DNA from: Paracoccus mutanolyticus
GTDB taxonomy: Bacteria > Pseudomonadota > Alphaproteobacteria > Rhodobacterales > Rhodobacteraceae
Length of the DNA: 64,000 nucleotides
Direction: 5' to 3'
NCBI RefSeq assembly: GCF_003285265.1
Contig: NZ_CP030239.1
Coordinates: 3,528,358-3,592,357, forward strand
The first letter of the stretch is position 1; each line of letters opens with the position of its first letter. The translations under genes were made by a program, and so were the position numbers. A model generated the notes under the pieces. That model saw nothing but the letters and a program-made list of their open reading frames with translations. It was not told the origin of the DNA and made no database searches. Below, piece by piece: positions 25,349 through 36,156 of the stretch.

Positions 25349-25404
25349 TCTGCAAAGGCATTTTCTGTAAATTTATTGACTTTGGACCCGAGCAGTCTGT
25401 AAAT
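25349..25404. promoter_or_regulatory. Three TCTGYAAAK repeats upstream of acs
   Basis: TCTGCAAAG (25349-25357), TCTGTAAAT (25364-25372) and TCTGTAAAT (25396-25404) lie in the AT-rich divergent spacer between acs and the HugZ-like gene. On the acs strand the first reads CTTTGCAGA, close to the TTTGCAAA-type sites of RamB/ScfR regulators of acetate and propionate genes. This is inferred from motif and position only. Confidence 0.45.
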
Positions 25405-25454
25405 CTTTGACAGCCGCTTGCCAGAGCCCGCGGGCCGGGCAAAAACTGGCACTT

Positions 25455-25982
25455 ATGACGACCGACCCCTTCCTTGCCCCCGACGGCCGCGCCCGCGCGC
25501 TGGCCCGCCGCCTGATCGACACGGCGCGCCATGCCAGCCTGGGCACGCTGGACCCGGACAGCGGCGCCCCCCTGGTCACGCGCATCGCGCTGCAGGCGGA
25601 CCCGGACGGGGCGCCGGTCGCGCTGCTGTCGGGTCTGGCCGCCCACGCCCGCGCCCTGGCGCTGGACCCACGCGCCGGACTGATGGTCGCGGGCGACGGT
25701 TCGGGCGATCCGATGACGCAGCCGCGCCTGTCGGTCCTGGCCCGGGCCGTGGTCGCTGCCCCCGACCCTGCCCGGCGCGACCGCTGGCTGGCGCGCGACC
25801 CCCGCGCCCAGCTTTACATCGACCTGCCGGATTTCCGCTTCTGGCGCCTGGAGCCGCTGTCGGGCCTGCTGAACGCGGGCTTTGGCCGCGCCTATCGGCT
25901 GGCGGCTGCGGACATGCTGAAGCCCCCGGCCGCAGAAGAAGCGGTCGAGGGCGACGACAGTCCGGCCGGGCCGAGCCCCTAG
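25455..25982 (+). CDS. HugZ-like pyridoxamine 5'-phosphate oxidase-fold protein
   Basis: 175 residues starting MTTDPFLAPDGRARALARRL. The pattern ARHASLGTLDPDSGAPLVTR, LLSGLAAHARALALDPRAGL, LSVLARAV and YIDLPDFRFWRLEPLSGLLN, then GFGRAYRLAAADM, is characteristic of the split-barrel FMN/haem-binding family that includes HugZ/HutZ. Members without the C-terminal haem-binding tail are common and of unknown substrate. It is divergent from acs and ends overlapping the tail of the convergent beta-helix gene by four bases. Confidence 0.75.
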   Translation: MTTDPFLAPDGRARALARRLIDTARHASLGTLDPDSGAPLVTRIALQADPDGAPVALLSGLAAHARALALDPRAGLMVAGDGSGDPMTQPRLSVLARAVVAAPDPARRDRWLARDPRAQLYIDLPDFRFWRLEPLSGLLNAGFGRAYRLAAADMLKPPAAEEAVEGDDSPAGPSP

Positions 25983-28270
25983 AGCGGGTCGTCCATGCGC
26001 ACGCGCAGCGCGATGCTGCCCTTGGTGGCCGCGCCCCAGTTCAGCGCGACCTGCTTTCGGGTGGTGCCGACCGACGGCTGGACCCAGGGCATCTCGGTCA
26101 CGCGGGCATTCGCGGCATTGTGATGGCCGAGGTCGCCACGACCGCCTCGACCTTCTTGGCGTAGCCGTTGAACGGCAGCGAGGTGTCCACGTTCACCAGC
26201 CAGCGGTTCGAGGTGGTCGCCTGCGTGAAGGTGATGTCCACCGGGTTCGCCACATAGGTGTTCACCCCGTTGAACATGTTGCCCTGGAACTGGATATTGC
26301 GCATCCGGCCATAGTCGAGGTTCGCGAATGTCGTGTCCACGCGGTCGATCCGGGTGATCTTGTTGGTCAGCGACTTGAAGACATTGCCCATGACCGCCAG
26401 CCCGTGGATGAAGTGGCCCGAGCCATAGGGCTTGACCACCAGCCAGTTGAACCCCAGCGTGGTGTCGGAGGCCAGGAACGTATTCCCGGTGATCGTCAGC
26501 CCGCCGAAGGAATACTCGTCGCCCTCGAAATCGGGCTTGGCGTCGTGTTCGTTTGTCCATTCGATCGAGCAGTTGTCGATATAGTTCGAGGTGACGTTGG
26601 CCTGCACGTTCGTGCGCGTCAGGATCAGCCCGCCGAACCGCACGCCGACCTGCGCGGTGTCGCCCTGGAACCAGTGGTTGTTGTCGATCATGTGGCCGCC
26701 GCCCGCCGCCACCATGAAGTGACCGAAACGCACGAAGCGGTTGTGCCGGATCTTGGTGTCGTTGGCGTTGACGTTGATCGCGACCGAGGTGCGGTTCTGC
26801 GACAGGGTCGACATCTCGTTCGACAGGAACTCGCAGCGGTCCACCACCATGCCCTGGCAGGCCGTCCCGATCGAGGTGATGCCGCGGTCCTTTGGCCGGG
26901 TGAAGTAGCAGTCGCGGAAGCAGTTCATCGAACCGTCCTTGGCCAGCATCACCGCGCTGGCATTGCCGTCCAGCAGGAATTCGATATCGGCGAAGTTCAG
27001 GCGGCTCAGGCTTTCCATGTCGGAAAAGTCGAAGGCATAGCGATAGCGGGTGAAGGTATAGGCGCGGGTCCCCGCCCCGCCGTAAAGCCCCTGGGACAGC
27101 GACAGGGTGCCGGCGGCGACGTTCTTGCCGTTGACATAGACCTCGCGGCCGACGCCGTTGCCGCTGATGCGGGATCCGATCTCGATGTTGGCGATGTTGG
27201 AGACGTTGGTCAGCACGCCCGGGTTGTTGGGGTTGTAGGTCGCCGTGGCGCTGACCGCCCTGGTGTCCCAGGCGGGGCCCGGGGTGATGGTGATCTGGCC
27301 GTTGGCGATGACGCGGCGGTTGCCGAAGCTGGTCAGGTTCGGGGCGTAATCGGCGACCTTCAGGGGCTCGGTCAGGTGCACGCACCGCCCGCCCAGGTCC
27401 AGAAGCGCATGATCGGTGAACCCGAACAGGGCCTGCAAGGCGCGCTTCATCCCCTCGGTTTCGCTGCCGAAGGCGCTGGCATAAGTCCCGAAGTCGAACT
27501 TGCCGGTCAGCGCCAGCCGGGCCGAGCGGGGCATTTTCAGGACGCCGACGAACCGTGCCGGCACGCTCAGGCTCAGGTCGGCGCCGATGTAATAGGTCCC
27601 CTCGGGCACCAGCAGCTGGCCGCCCCCCGCCGCCGCATTGGCCGCGACAAAGGCCGCGCGGTCATCCGCGACGCCGTTGCCGATGGCGCCGAAATCGCGC
27701 ACGTCGACCCAGTCCAGCATCCCGGCGACAAAGGCCACGGTCACGTCCTCGATCACGATGTTCTCGATGCGGACCGCACCGTTGTTGTCGCCGATCAGGT
27801 CGATGCCAAATGGCCGAAGCCGCCTGCCGGCCCCAGGCCATGTCCACCCCCTCGCGCCGGCCGGTGCCGACGATGGCGGAAACCTCGACCACATCGCCAT
27901 AGGCGGTCAGGCTGACGGTCGTCCCGACCTGCACAACGCCAGGGACGTTCGAGCCGTCGGCCGCGGCGGCATAGCCTGCGATCCGCACCTGGGGGATGTT
28001 GCCGGCGATGGCCTTGACCCGCGTCGATATCCGCAAATAGGTCCCGGGGCTGATCGGCGTCTTGCCCATGTATCGCAACGAGGTGACGCTATCGAGCTTC
28101 ACGATCTCGATGCAGTCGCCGAAATCCTGGTCCGCCGGCACCATGCCAAGGTTCGCCTGCCCCGCCCAGGTCGGGCTGCCTGACGTGCCGTCGGTTCGCG
28201 ACCATTGGTTCATTCCCAGCCGGAACTCGCGCGGCATCAAGGACTTGTTGCCGGTGATCGTGATGGCCAT
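25979..28270 (-). CDS. GH28-related right-handed beta-helix protein, two frameshifts
   Basis: About 763 residues, starting MAITITGNKSLMPREFRLGM at 28270. Residues 1-175 form a galactose-binding-like beta domain (YMGKTPISPGTYLRISTRVK). From about 185, WVDVRDFGAIGNGVADDRAA followed by LLVPEGTYYIG is the pectate-lyase_3 signature that opens a long parallel beta-helix of Asn-rich coils (VAINVNANDTKIRHNRFVRF, FGGLTITGNTFLASDT). The C-terminal cap reads VTEMPWVQPSVGTTRKQVAL. No signal peptide is present. Frame changes occur near 27815 and 26125. The architecture resembles phage or gene-transfer-agent spikes that bind or cut surface polysaccharide. It stands alone between the HugZ-like gene and lysS. 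Confidence 0.75.
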
Positions 28271-28402
28271 GCCAAATTCTCCTTACCAGATCCTGCCAGC
28301 CCATGGGCCGCGCGCTCTGGTGGGAATGTGGCAAGGCGGCGTTAACCGTTCCTTAACCATGCGCGCGCGGCAACGGGGCCGCACGCAACGGGCCGGTTTG
28401 GA

Positions 28403-29995
28403 TCAGGCGGCGGGTTCGGACACCAGCTCGCCCGCCAGCGCGCGCTCGATCAGGGCGCGGGTTTCCTCGACGCCGTAAAGCGCGATGAAGCCGCCGAAGC
28501 GCGGCCCTTGGTCGGCGCCCAGAAGCACCTGGTACAGAGCCTGGAACCAGTCCTTCATCGGCTCGAATCCGTGATCGCGGCCGATGGCAAAGACCATGGT
28601 CTGCAGCGCCTCGGCATCCGCCGGCTGGTTCCACGCAGCCAGCCGGCCCGCCAGGTCCTCAAGCGCCCGGCGCTCGACCTCCGTGGGTGCGCGGAACACC
28701 CGCGTCGGCGCCACGAAGTCGTTGAAATAGCGCACGGCGAACTCGGCAGCGGCATCCAGCGTCGGGTTTGCCTCGGGACTGGCCTCGGGCGCATAGCGGC
28801 GGATGAACCCCCACAACCCGGTCTTGTCCTTGGCCCCCGCGACGGACGCAAGGTTCAGCAGCATCTGGAACGGCACCACCATGTCCGAGGCGGGCACATC
28901 GCCGCCATGGATGTGCCAGACCGGGTTCGCCAGTTGCTGCTCGGGTGTCTGCTCGGGATAGGCGCGCAACTGCTGGTGATATTCGTCCACCGCCTTGGGG
29001 ATGACGTCGAAATACATCCGCTTGGCGGTCTTGGGCTTCTGAAACATGAAATAGCTCAGGCTCTCCGTCGCCGCATAGGTCAGCCATTCGTCGATCGAAA
29101 GGCCATTGCCCTTGGACTTGCTGATCTTCTGGCCGTGCTGGTCCAGGAACAGCTCATAGGTGAAATGCTCGGGCGGCCGCCCGCCCAGGATCTTGCAGAT
29201 GCCGTCATAGATCGGGGTGTTGGTGCTGTGATCCTTGCCGTACATCTCGAAATCCACGTCCAGCGCGGCCCAGCGGGCGCCGAAGTCGGGCTTCCATTGC
29301 AGCTTCACATGGCCGCCCGTCACCGGCAGCGTCATCTCCTGCCCATCCTCGTCGTCGAAGGTGATGGTGCCAGATTTCGCATCGACATGCTTGATCGGGA
29401 CGTAAAGCACCTTGCCGGTCTTGGGGCTGATCGGCAGGAAGCAGGAATAGGTCTGCTGGCGCTCCTCGCGCAGACTAGCCAGCATCACCGCCATGATGTC
29501 GTCGTATTTCTCGGCCGCCTTCAGCAGCGTCGCGTCGAACCGGCCGGACTTGTAGAACTCGGTCGCGCTGATGAATTCGTATTCAAAACCGAAGGTGTCC
29601 AGGAAACGGCGCAGCATGGCGTTGTTGTGGTCGCCAAAGCTTGCGTATTCGCCGAAAGGGTCGGGAACCGAGGTCAGCGGCTCCTGCAGGTGCTGGCGCA
29701 ACATGTCCTGCTGCGGCACGTTGTCGGGAACCTTGCGCATCCCGTCCAGATCGTCCGAGAAGCAGAACAGCCGCGTCGGAATGTCCGAGATCATCTGGAA
29801 GGCGCGGCGGATCATCGTCGTGCGCGCCACCTCGCCGAAGGTGCCGATATGGGGCAGGCCCGAGGGTCCATAGCCCGTCTCGAACAGGACATAGCCCTTT
29901 TCCGGGTCCTTCTTTTCATAGCGTTTCAGAACCCGGCGGGCCTCCTCGAAGGGCCAGGCCTTGGATTTCATGGCGGCGTCGCGCAGGGCGGTCAT
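28403..29995 (-). CDS. lysS: Lysyl-tRNA synthetase, class I
   Basis: 530 residues. This is the archaeal-type class I enzyme found in Alphaproteobacteria and spirochaetes, not the usual class II LysS. The HIGH-type motif is [17 protein letters not shown] near residue 45, and KMSKS appears as [13 protein letters not shown] near residue 290. The helix-bundle anticodon domain follows. [16 protein letters not shown] is a family block. The start at 29995 is 86 bases from the divergent TerB-like gene; a second Met at residue 9 ([13 protein letters not shown]) is a possible start. Confidence 0.95.
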   Translation of the reverse strand: MTALRDAAMKSKAWPFEEARRVLKRYEKKDPEKGYVLFETGYGPSGLPHIGTFGEVARTTMIRRAFQMISDIPTRLFCFSDDLDGMRKVPDNVPQQDMLRQHLQEPLTSVPDPFGEYASFGDHNNAMLRRFLDTFGFEYEFISATEFYKSGRFDATLLKAAEKYDDIMAVMLASLREERQQTYSCFLPISPKTGKVLYVPIKHVDAKSGTITFDDEDGQEMTLPVTGGHVKLQWKPDFGARWAALDVDFEMYGKDHSTNTPIYDGICKILGGRPPEHFTYELFLDQHGQKISKSKGNGLSIDEWLTYAATESLSYFMFQKPKTAKRMYFDVIPKAVDEYHQQLRAYPEQTPEQQLANPVWHIHGGDVPASDMVVPFQMLLNLASVAGAKDKTGLWGFIRRYAPEASPEANPTLDAAAEFAVRYFNDFVAPTRVFRAPTEVERRALEDLAGRLAAWNQPADAEALQTMVFAIGRDHGFEPMKDWFQALYQVLLGADQGPRFGGFIALYGVEETRALIERALAGELVSEPAA

Positions 29996-30081
29996 CGGGG
30001 CTCTCCATCGCTAAGGCCTTCCCCGTATTGAAACATGACCCGATGGTCAATAATTTCGCCCCGAACCCACGGAGAAATGCC

Positions 30082-30504
30082 ATGACCGACAACCTGCCCT
30101 CGTTCTCGCCCTGCGACGCGCTGGTCGCGGTCATGGTGGGCGTGTCCGCCTCGGACCAGAACCCCCGCACGTCCGAGCTTCTGGCCATCGAACGCGCGGT
30201 GAACCATACCCCGGTCTTTGCCAATTACGACATCGACCGGGTGCGCGCCGTGTCCCAGACCGTGATGACCCTGTTCGAGGAGGAGGACGGCCTGGACGCG
30301 CTGTTCGGGCTGGTCCGCCAGTCGCTGCCCGAAAAGCTGTTCGATACCGCCTATGTGCTGGCCTGCGACGTCGCGGCCTCGGACGGGCGGCTGGGCGAGG
30401 TCGAGGCCGAGATGCTGGCCGAGATCCGCGACCAGCTGGACATCGACCGGCTGCATGCCGCCGCCATCGAGCTTGCGACCCGGGCACGGCACCGGCTGCT
30501 CTAG
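30082..30504 (+). CDS. TerB-family tellurite-resistance-like protein
   Basis: 140 residues, all helical, starting MTDNLPSFSPCDALVAVMVG after CGGAGAAATG. The repeated helical pattern SDQNPRTSELLAIERAV ... FDTAYVLACDVAASDGRLGE ... EAEMLAEIRDQLDIDRLH has the acidic (D/E)DGxxxxxE features of TerB domains, which may bind metal. No other ter gene is present, so tellurite resistance should not be inferred. Divergent from lysS. Confidence 0.8.
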   Translation: MTDNLPSFSPCDALVAVMVGVSASDQNPRTSELLAIERAVNHTPVFANYDIDRVRAVSQTVMTLFEEEDGLDALFGLVRQSLPEKLFDTAYVLACDVAASDGRLGEVEAEMLAEIRDQLDIDRLHAAAIELATRARHRLL

Positions 30505-30572
30505 GATCGGCGATCAGGGCGCCTGTGGTGCGCGCAGCATAGGTATTTGAAAAACGGTGAAAGCGCGATGCG

Positions 30573-31166
30573 TCAGGCCCGTCCCGCCCGGATGGCGGTC
30601 GACGAGAGCGTGCTGAGCGGCACGTTGATCATCGCCCAGGCGGGGGGTGCGGCGTCCGCCAGGCGGCCGATGCGGCTTTCGGGCAGGCGGGCTTCGGCAA
30701 GGATGCGGGCGGTGCGGGAAAACCGCGCGGGCATGCGCCAGCCGGGGCGGGCGATCACGCCGATAGGAACGCGGGCGGCGATCTCGCGCCAGCGGTCCCA
30801 GCGGTCGAACTGGACCAGGTTGTCGGCCCCCATCAGCCAGACGAACCGCGCCCGGGGGTAAAGCCGTTGCAGCCCTGCGATGGTGTCAACGGTCTTGCGG
30901 GTTCCAAGAACCGCTTCGATCCCGGTCACGGTGACGCGCGGGTTTTTCATGATCTTTCGGGCGCTTGCGATCCGTTCCTGAAGAGGTTTCGGAGCATGAC
31001 CCTTGAGCGGGTTGCCCGGGCTGACCAGCCACCAGACCCGGTCGAGGCCAAAGCGGCGCAGCGCCTCGTCGGTGATGTGGACATGGCCCTGGTGGGCGGG
31101 GTCGAAGGAGCCGCCCAAGAGGCCGATCCTCATGCCCGGCAAGGCCAGGGGCAGGCCCGCGCGCAA
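30573..31166 (-). CDS. nadD: Nicotinate-nucleotide adenylyltransferase
   Basis: 197 residues (186 if started at MRIGLLGGS, 31133). The nucleotidyltransferase motif [17 protein letters not shown] is at the N-terminus, with [31 protein letters not shown] and the ISSTxIR-type ending [13 protein letters not shown]. It converts NaMN to NaAD in NAD synthesis. Its start is one base after the stop of fhs, so the two are probably co-transcribed. Confidence 0.95.
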   Translation of the reverse strand: MRAGLPLALPGMRIGLLGGSFDPAHQGHVHITDEALRRFGLDRVWWLVSPGNPLKGHAPKPLQERIASARKIMKNPRVTVTGIEAVLGTRKTVDTIAGLQRLYPRARFVWLMGADNLVQFDRWDRWREIAARVPIGVIARPGWRMPARFSRTARILAEARLPESRIGRLADAAPPAWAMINVPLSTLSSTAIRAGRA

Positions 31167-31167
31167 G

Positions 31168-32835
31168 TCAGAACAGCCCTTCGATCCGGCCCTGCGGGTC
31201 CAGGCCGATGCGCAGCGCGGCGGGTTCGCGCGGCAGGCCAGGCATGGTCATGATCTCGCCGCAGATGGCGACGAGGAAACCCGCCCCGGCCGACAGCCGC
31301 ACCTCGCGCAGCGGGATCACGAAGCCCTCGGGCGCGCCCAGGGCGGCGGGGTCGGCGGAAAAGGAGTATTGCGTCTTGGCCATGCAGACCGGCAGGTGGC
31401 CGTGCTGGGCCTGCCAGGCCTCGATCTGTTCGCGCACGCCGGGGGCGGGCTCGACCCGCTCGGCGCGGTAGATGCGGGTCGCGACCGTCTCGATCTTGCC
31501 CCAGAGCGGCATGTCGTCGGGATAGAGCAGCCGGAAATCGGCCGCGCCCGAGCAGGCCAGGTCCACCACGGCGCGGGCCAGATCCTCGGCCCCCGCCCCG
31601 CCCATCGCCCAGTGCCGGCAGAGCACCGCCTGGACGCCGAACTCGGCGCAATAGGCGCGCAGGGCGGCTATCTCGGCCTCGGTGTCGCTGGCGAAATGGT
31701 TGATGGCGACGATGACCGGCAGGCCGAAGTCGCGCAGGTTCTCGATATGGCGGCCAAGGTTCGCGCAGCCGTCCCGCAGCGCCGCGACGTTTTCCGCGCC
31801 CAGCTCGGCCCGCGCCACACCGCCGTTCATCTTGAGCGCGCGCACTGTCGCCACCAGCACCACCGCATCGGGCGCGAGCCCGGCCAGCCGGCACTTGATG
31901 TCCAGGAACTTCTCGGCGCCCAGGTCGGCGCCAAAGCCCGCCTCGGTCACGACGTAATCCGACAGCGCGAGCGCCGTGCGCGTCGCCACGACCGAATTGC
32001 AGCCATGCGCGATATTGGCGAACGGGCCGCCGTGGACCAGTGCGGGATTGTTTTCCAGCGTCTGCACCAGGTTCGGCTGCAACGCGTCGCGCAGCAGGAC
32101 CGTCATCGCCCCGTCCGCGCCCAGGTCGCGCGCCGTCACCGGGGTCTTTTCGAAGGTCTGGCCGATGACGATGCGGCCCAGCCGGTCCTGCAGGTCGGCC
32201 AGGTCCGAGGCGAGGCACAGGATCGCCATCACCTCGGAGGCCACGGTGATGTCAAAGCCGGTTTCGCGCGGATAGCCGTTCGCCGGCCCGCCAAGCGCAA
32301 CCACCATGTCGCGCAGCGCCCGGTCGTTCATGTCCATGACCCGCCGCCAGGTCACCCGCCGCGGGTCGATGCGCAGCGCGTTGCCCCAATGGATGTGGTT
32401 GTCGATCATCGCCGACAGCAGGTTGTGCGCGCTGGTCACGGCGTGGAAATCGCCGGTGAAATGCAGGTTCATCTCCTCCATCGGCACGATCTGGGCCATG
32501 CCGCCGCCGGCCGCGCCCCCCTTCATGCCGAAATTCGGGCCCAGCGAGGCCTCGCGGATGCAGATGGTGGCACGCTGGCCGATGCGGTTCAGCGCGTCGC
32601 CCAGGCCCACGGTCGTGGTGGTCTTGCCCTCTCCGGCGGGGGTGGGGTTGATGGCGGTGACAAGGACCAGCCGCCCGCGCGGCCGGTCGGCCAGGTCGGC
32701 GATCGCCTCATGCGTGATCTTGGCCTTGTCATGGCCATAGGGCAGGATCTGCTGCGGACCCAGGCCCAGGCGGGCCGCGATCTCGGCGATGGGGCGCTTG
32801 CTGGCGTCGCGCGCAATCTCGATGTCGGACCTCAT
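31168..32835 (-). CDS. fhs: Formate--tetrahydrofolate ligase
   Basis: 555 residues, full length. The ATP-binding loop is [20 protein letters not shown] near residue 65. Further blocks are [78 protein letters not shown] and [19 protein letters not shown]. It makes 10-formyl-THF from formate, ATP and THF. In Paracoccus-type organisms this serves one-carbon metabolism. It follows opgC by 19 bases on the same strand. Confidence 0.96.
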   Translation of the reverse strand: MRSDIEIARDASKRPIAEIAARLGLGPQQILPYGHDKAKITHEAIADLADRPRGRLVLVTAINPTPAGEGKTTTTVGLGDALNRIGQRATICIREASLGPNFGMKGGAAGGGMAQIVPMEEMNLHFTGDFHAVTSAHNLLSAMIDNHIHWGNALRIDPRRVTWRRVMDMNDRALRDMVVALGGPANGYPRETGFDITVASEVMAILCLASDLADLQDRLGRIVIGQTFEKTPVTARDLGADGAMTVLLRDALQPNLVQTLENNPALVHGGPFANIAHGCNSVVATRTALALSDYVVTEAGFGADLGAEKFLDIKCRLAGLAPDAVVLVATVRALKMNGGVARAELGAENVAALRDGCANLGRHIENLRDFGLPVIVAINHFASDTEAEIAALRAYCAEFGVQAVLCRHWAMGGAGAEDLARAVVDLACSGAADFRLLYPDDMPLWGKIETVATRIYRAERVEPAPGVREQIEAWQAQHGHLPVCMAKTQYSFSADPAALGAPEGFVIPLREVRLSAGAGFLVAICGEIMTMPGLPREPAALRIGLDPQGRIEGLF

Positions 32836-32853
32836 GGCATCCCCCTTGTCGGT

Positions 32854-33981
32854 CTAGCTGCCCAGCCGGGCGCGGATGCGGCCCATCCATTCATGGCGCC
32901 GCAGCCACAGCGCGGCAGCGACCCAGAGCGCCGCGATCACCCAGATATCAATCGCCAGCCGCAAAAGGAAGCCGTTGAAATCCTTGGGCGCCATCATGTC
33001 CAGCGCGTCGCCCCAGATCGACAGCAGCACGCAGACGATAAAGGACCACAACCCGCCGCGCCCGATCTCGGCCAGGTCGCGGCCCAGTTCGGTATCGGCC
33101 ATCCAGGCAAAGGGGCGCGCAAGCGGTACGGCGACCAGCCATGTCGCGGCCATGATCGACATCAGCCGCAGCCCGTCGAGCGACCACTTGTCGATTTCGC
33201 CATAGATCGACTTCAGCATGGCGGCGACGGGCTTGGCGGGCTCTCCGATGCGCCAGCACAGAAGGATGGCAGCCCCGAACAGCAGGATGCCCAGCGACAC
33301 GGCGGTCAGCACCCCCGACCGGCGGCGCAGCACCGGCATGATGTCGTGGCGAAACGCCCCCAGGGCCACGCCGAGAAAGAACAGCAGCTGCCAGCCGAAG
33401 GGATTGAACAGCAGCCCGCCGGGCCTCTGGTTCGGGACCAGCATGTTCAGGGGCTCGGCAAAGAACCAGACCGTGACCGACACCGCCATCGCCAGCCACG
33501 GATAGCGCAGCAGGAAGGGCACGGTCAGCGGCACGGTGACGATCAGCACGACATAAAGCGCCAGCACGTCCAGCAGGTTCGGCTGCATCCACATCAGCAT
33601 GACCGTGACCAGATAGCCCAGCGGGTTGTCGATCACCCAGCGGGAATACTGGAACCAGACCGCCGTATGGTTGATCTTGAGGTCGTAAAGCAGCCGAGAG
33701 AACAGCGCCAGCAGCACCGCGCCGACGACCAGCGCCAGCCAGACCTGGAAGGCGCGCTTCAGGAACCGCAGCTGCGCGGCCTGGCGGCCCTGGCGTTCCT
33801 CGACCTTGACCCAGACCATGCCGACCAGAAAGCCCGACAGCAGCACGAACAGCTCGGCTGCGTCGAAGACGGTGAAGTTGGCCAGCGTCACGTTGCGCAG
33901 GACGCCCATCGGCATGTGGTCCAGCATGATGCAGACCAGCGCATAGCCGCGCAGCATGTCCAGCGCCGCGATCCGGTTCAT
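32854..33981 (-). CDS. opgC: Glucan-modifying membrane protein OpgC
   Basis: 375 residues with about ten membrane helices. MNRIAALDMLRGYALVCIML, DHMPMGVLRNVTLANFTVFD and AAELFVLLSGFLVGMVWVKV are the OpgC signature (acyltransferase-3-related family). In Rhodobacter, OpgC adds succinyl groups to osmoregulated periplasmic glucans. Its start overlaps the end of opgH by four bases (ATGA), so opgG-opgH-opgC form an operon. Confidence 0.92.
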   Translation of the reverse strand: MNRIAALDMLRGYALVCIMLDHMPMGVLRNVTLANFTVFDAAELFVLLSGFLVGMVWVKVEERQGRQAAQLRFLKRAFQVWLALVVGAVLLALFSRLLYDLKINHTAVWFQYSRWVIDNPLGYLVTVMLMWMQPNLLDVLALYVVLIVTVPLTVPFLLRYPWLAMAVSVTVWFFAEPLNMLVPNQRPGGLLFNPFGWQLLFFLGVALGAFRHDIMPVLRRRSGVLTAVSLGILLFGAAILLCWRIGEPAKPVAAMLKSIYGEIDKWSLDGLRLMSIMAATWLVAVPLARPFAWMADTELGRDLAEIGRGGLWSFIVCVLLSIWGDALDMMAPKDFNGFLLRLAIDIWVIAALWVAAALWLRRHEWMGRIRARLGS

Positions 33982-36152
33982 GCGGGCAACTTGGCAAAGG
34001 CCTCGACCAGGCGGCGGTCCTCCAGCAGGGCCAGCTTTTCGGCCTCGCTCAGGAAGCTCAGCGCCTCGGCCTGGGTTGCGGCATGGGCAAGCTTCGCCTC
34101 GGCCGAGATCGCGTCCAGCCGCGCCGAGGCCGGGCCGTCGGGCGCGCCCGCCCGAAGAAGCGAGGCGACGCGGGCCTGCATCGCGCCGTCCCGGCCGACC
34201 GCTTCCAGCCCCTCGCGCGGCAGGGTCGCCGCGATGCGATAGTCCAGCGCATTGGCAGCGGTCAGGATTTCGGGCGGATCGCGCTCCTCGGGCGTGACCA
34301 GCAGGCCCTGGCGCCGCGCCCAGCGGCCAAAGACCGGGCTTGCCGACCAGCGCGAGGTCAGCGGCGACAGGATCAGCCCGGCCAGGATCGGCGACAGCCA
34401 GACCAGCTGCGGCGGCGAAAAGATCGCCAGCACGACCAGCGTGCCCACGCCCAGGAACACATGCAGCGCATGGCGGCGCAGCACCACCGACCAGGGCGGC
34501 ACCTGGCCGGCGCGGACCTGCGCCTCCCATCCCGAATCGCGGCCGCGCAGGATGTCATAGATCTGGCGGGTCTGGATCAGCATCTGGACCGGGGCGATCA
34601 GGGCCGACAGCACGATCTCGAACAGGGCCGATCCCAGCAGCCGCACCGGCCCGCCCGAGTTGCGGGCCAGCGGCCGCGCCCAGGCCCGGAACAGGCCGAT
34701 GAACTTGGGGACCAGCAGGAACGACATGGCGGCAACGAACAGCCACAGCATCCGCACCGGATCGAAGGTCGGCCAGTCGGGGAACAGCTGATAGGTCTGC
34801 GGGAAATAATCCGGCCGCGACAGCAGCACGTTCGCCGACAGCGCCAGGCCGACCAGGATCATCGCCAGCCAGATCGGCGACATCAGGAAGCCCAGGATGC
34901 CGATGACGAAATGCGCCCGGCTGATCCAGGCGAACCCGCGCGAGAAGATGATCCGCGAATGCTGCAGGTTGCCCTGCGCCCAGCGCCGTTCGCGCACGGC
35001 CATGTCCAGCAGCGTGGGCGGGCTGCCCTCGAAACTGTCACGCAGGTCGTGGTCCAGCCGCACCTTCCAGCCGGCCCGGCGCAGCAGCGCCGCCTCGACG
35101 AAGTCGTGCGACAGGATGTGGCCGCCGAAGGGGGGCTTGCCCGGCAGGTCCGGCAGGCCGCAGCATTGCGCAAAGGCCGCAACCCGGATGATGGCGTTGT
35201 GGCCCCAGAAATTGCCGCTGTCGCCCGACCATGCGGCGACGCCGCGGGCGATGGCAGGGCCATAGACGCGGCCCGCGAACTGGGTCAGGCGGGCGAATAT
35301 GGTCTGGCCGCCGACCAGCATGGGCATGGTCTGGATCAGGCCCACGGCGGGGTCGGCGTTCATCCGCGCCGACAAGGCCTTGATCGTCGCGGCGCCCATG
35401 ACGCTGTCGGCGTCCAGAACCACCATCTGGTCATAGCGCCCGCCCCAGCGGGTCACGAAATCGGCGACGTTGCCGGCCTTGCGGCCCTTGTTGTTCTTGC
35501 GCCGCCGGTACCAGACCGGCACGGGCGAGATGTCGCGCAGCCGGCTGATGGCGACCATCTCCTCAAGCACCGCGGCGGGCTTGCGGCTGTCGGACAGCAC
35601 AAAGATCTCGGCCCGGTCGGCCATGCCCACGCGGTAAAGGTCGCGCGCCAGGGCCGCCAGCAGCCCCGCCGTCGCCGCCGCGTCCTCGTTGTAGACGGGC
35701 ATGACGATGGCCACGCGCGCGTCGTTCGGCCCCTCGGGCGTGCGCAGGCGCGGCGCAAGGAACCCCGCGATCATCGAGGTGAAGGAAAAGCCGACCCAGG
35801 TGAAGGTCAGCCCGAACAGGACCAGCAGCACCCCCTGCAGGACGGTGACATTGGTACCGAAGGCGCGGTCCATCTGCTGCCAGCCGATCCAGGCGATGAC
35901 GGCCGCGCCGCCAAAGGCGATCAGCCGCGCCAGGATCGTGCGCAGGCTGGGCCAGCGCGCATCGGGGCCGCGCGGGGGACGGCCGCGGAAATCCTGCGCC
36001 GGCATGTCCAGCGGCGCCTCGGGCGGGGTGGCGGGTCCCTCCCCTGCCCCGCCCAGGTCAAGCCGGGCCCATTCGCCTTCGTCTGCCAGCGTGATGGCCG
36101 GGAAACGGGCGGCGTCGGCGGCGGGGTCCCGGGTCTGATCGGTCTGGGTCAC
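33978..36152 (-). CDS. opgH: Glucans biosynthesis glucosyltransferase OpgH
   Basis: 724 residues. The GT2 domain lies between membrane helices and shows VAIVMPVYNEDAAATAGLL, DRAEIFVLSDS, MVVLDADSVMG (DxD), GHNAIIRVAAF, and the processive QxxRW-type motif in RERRWAQGNLQHSR. N-terminal helices are at about 90-150 and C-terminal helices at about 430-600. It polymerises UDP-glucose into periplasmic glucan backbones across the inner membrane. It starts five bases after opgG and overlaps opgC. Confidence 0.95.
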   Translation of the reverse strand: MTQTDQTRDPAADAARFPAITLADEGEWARLDLGGAGEGPATPPEAPLDMPAQDFRGRPPRGPDARWPSLRTILARLIAFGGAAVIAWIGWQQMDRAFGTNVTVLQGVLLVLFGLTFTWVGFSFTSMIAGFLAPRLRTPEGPNDARVAIVMPVYNEDAAATAGLLAALARDLYRVGMADRAEIFVLSDSRKPAAVLEEMVAISRLRDISPVPVWYRRRKNNKGRKAGNVADFVTRWGGRYDQMVVLDADSVMGAATIKALSARMNADPAVGLIQTMPMLVGGQTIFARLTQFAGRVYGPAIARGVAAWSGDSGNFWGHNAIIRVAAFAQCCGLPDLPGKPPFGGHILSHDFVEAALLRRAGWKVRLDHDLRDSFEGSPPTLLDMAVRERRWAQGNLQHSRIIFSRGFAWISRAHFVIGILGFLMSPIWLAMILVGLALSANVLLSRPDYFPQTYQLFPDWPTFDPVRMLWLFVAAMSFLLVPKFIGLFRAWARPLARNSGGPVRLLGSALFEIVLSALIAPVQMLIQTRQIYDILRGRDSGWEAQVRAGQVPPWSVVLRRHALHVFLGVGTLVVLAIFSPPQLVWLSPILAGLILSPLTSRWSASPVFGRWARRQGLLVTPEERDPPEILTAANALDYRIAATLPREGLEAVGRDGAMQARVASLLRAGAPDGPASARLDAISAEAKLAHAATQAEALSFLSEAEKLALLEDRRLVEAFAKLPA

Positions 36153-36156
36153 GGCG

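Noticed and set aside
30082..30504. Tellurite-resistance operon.
   Set aside because: Only a single TerB-like gene is present; terZ/A/C/D/E are absent, and TerB domains have many roles.
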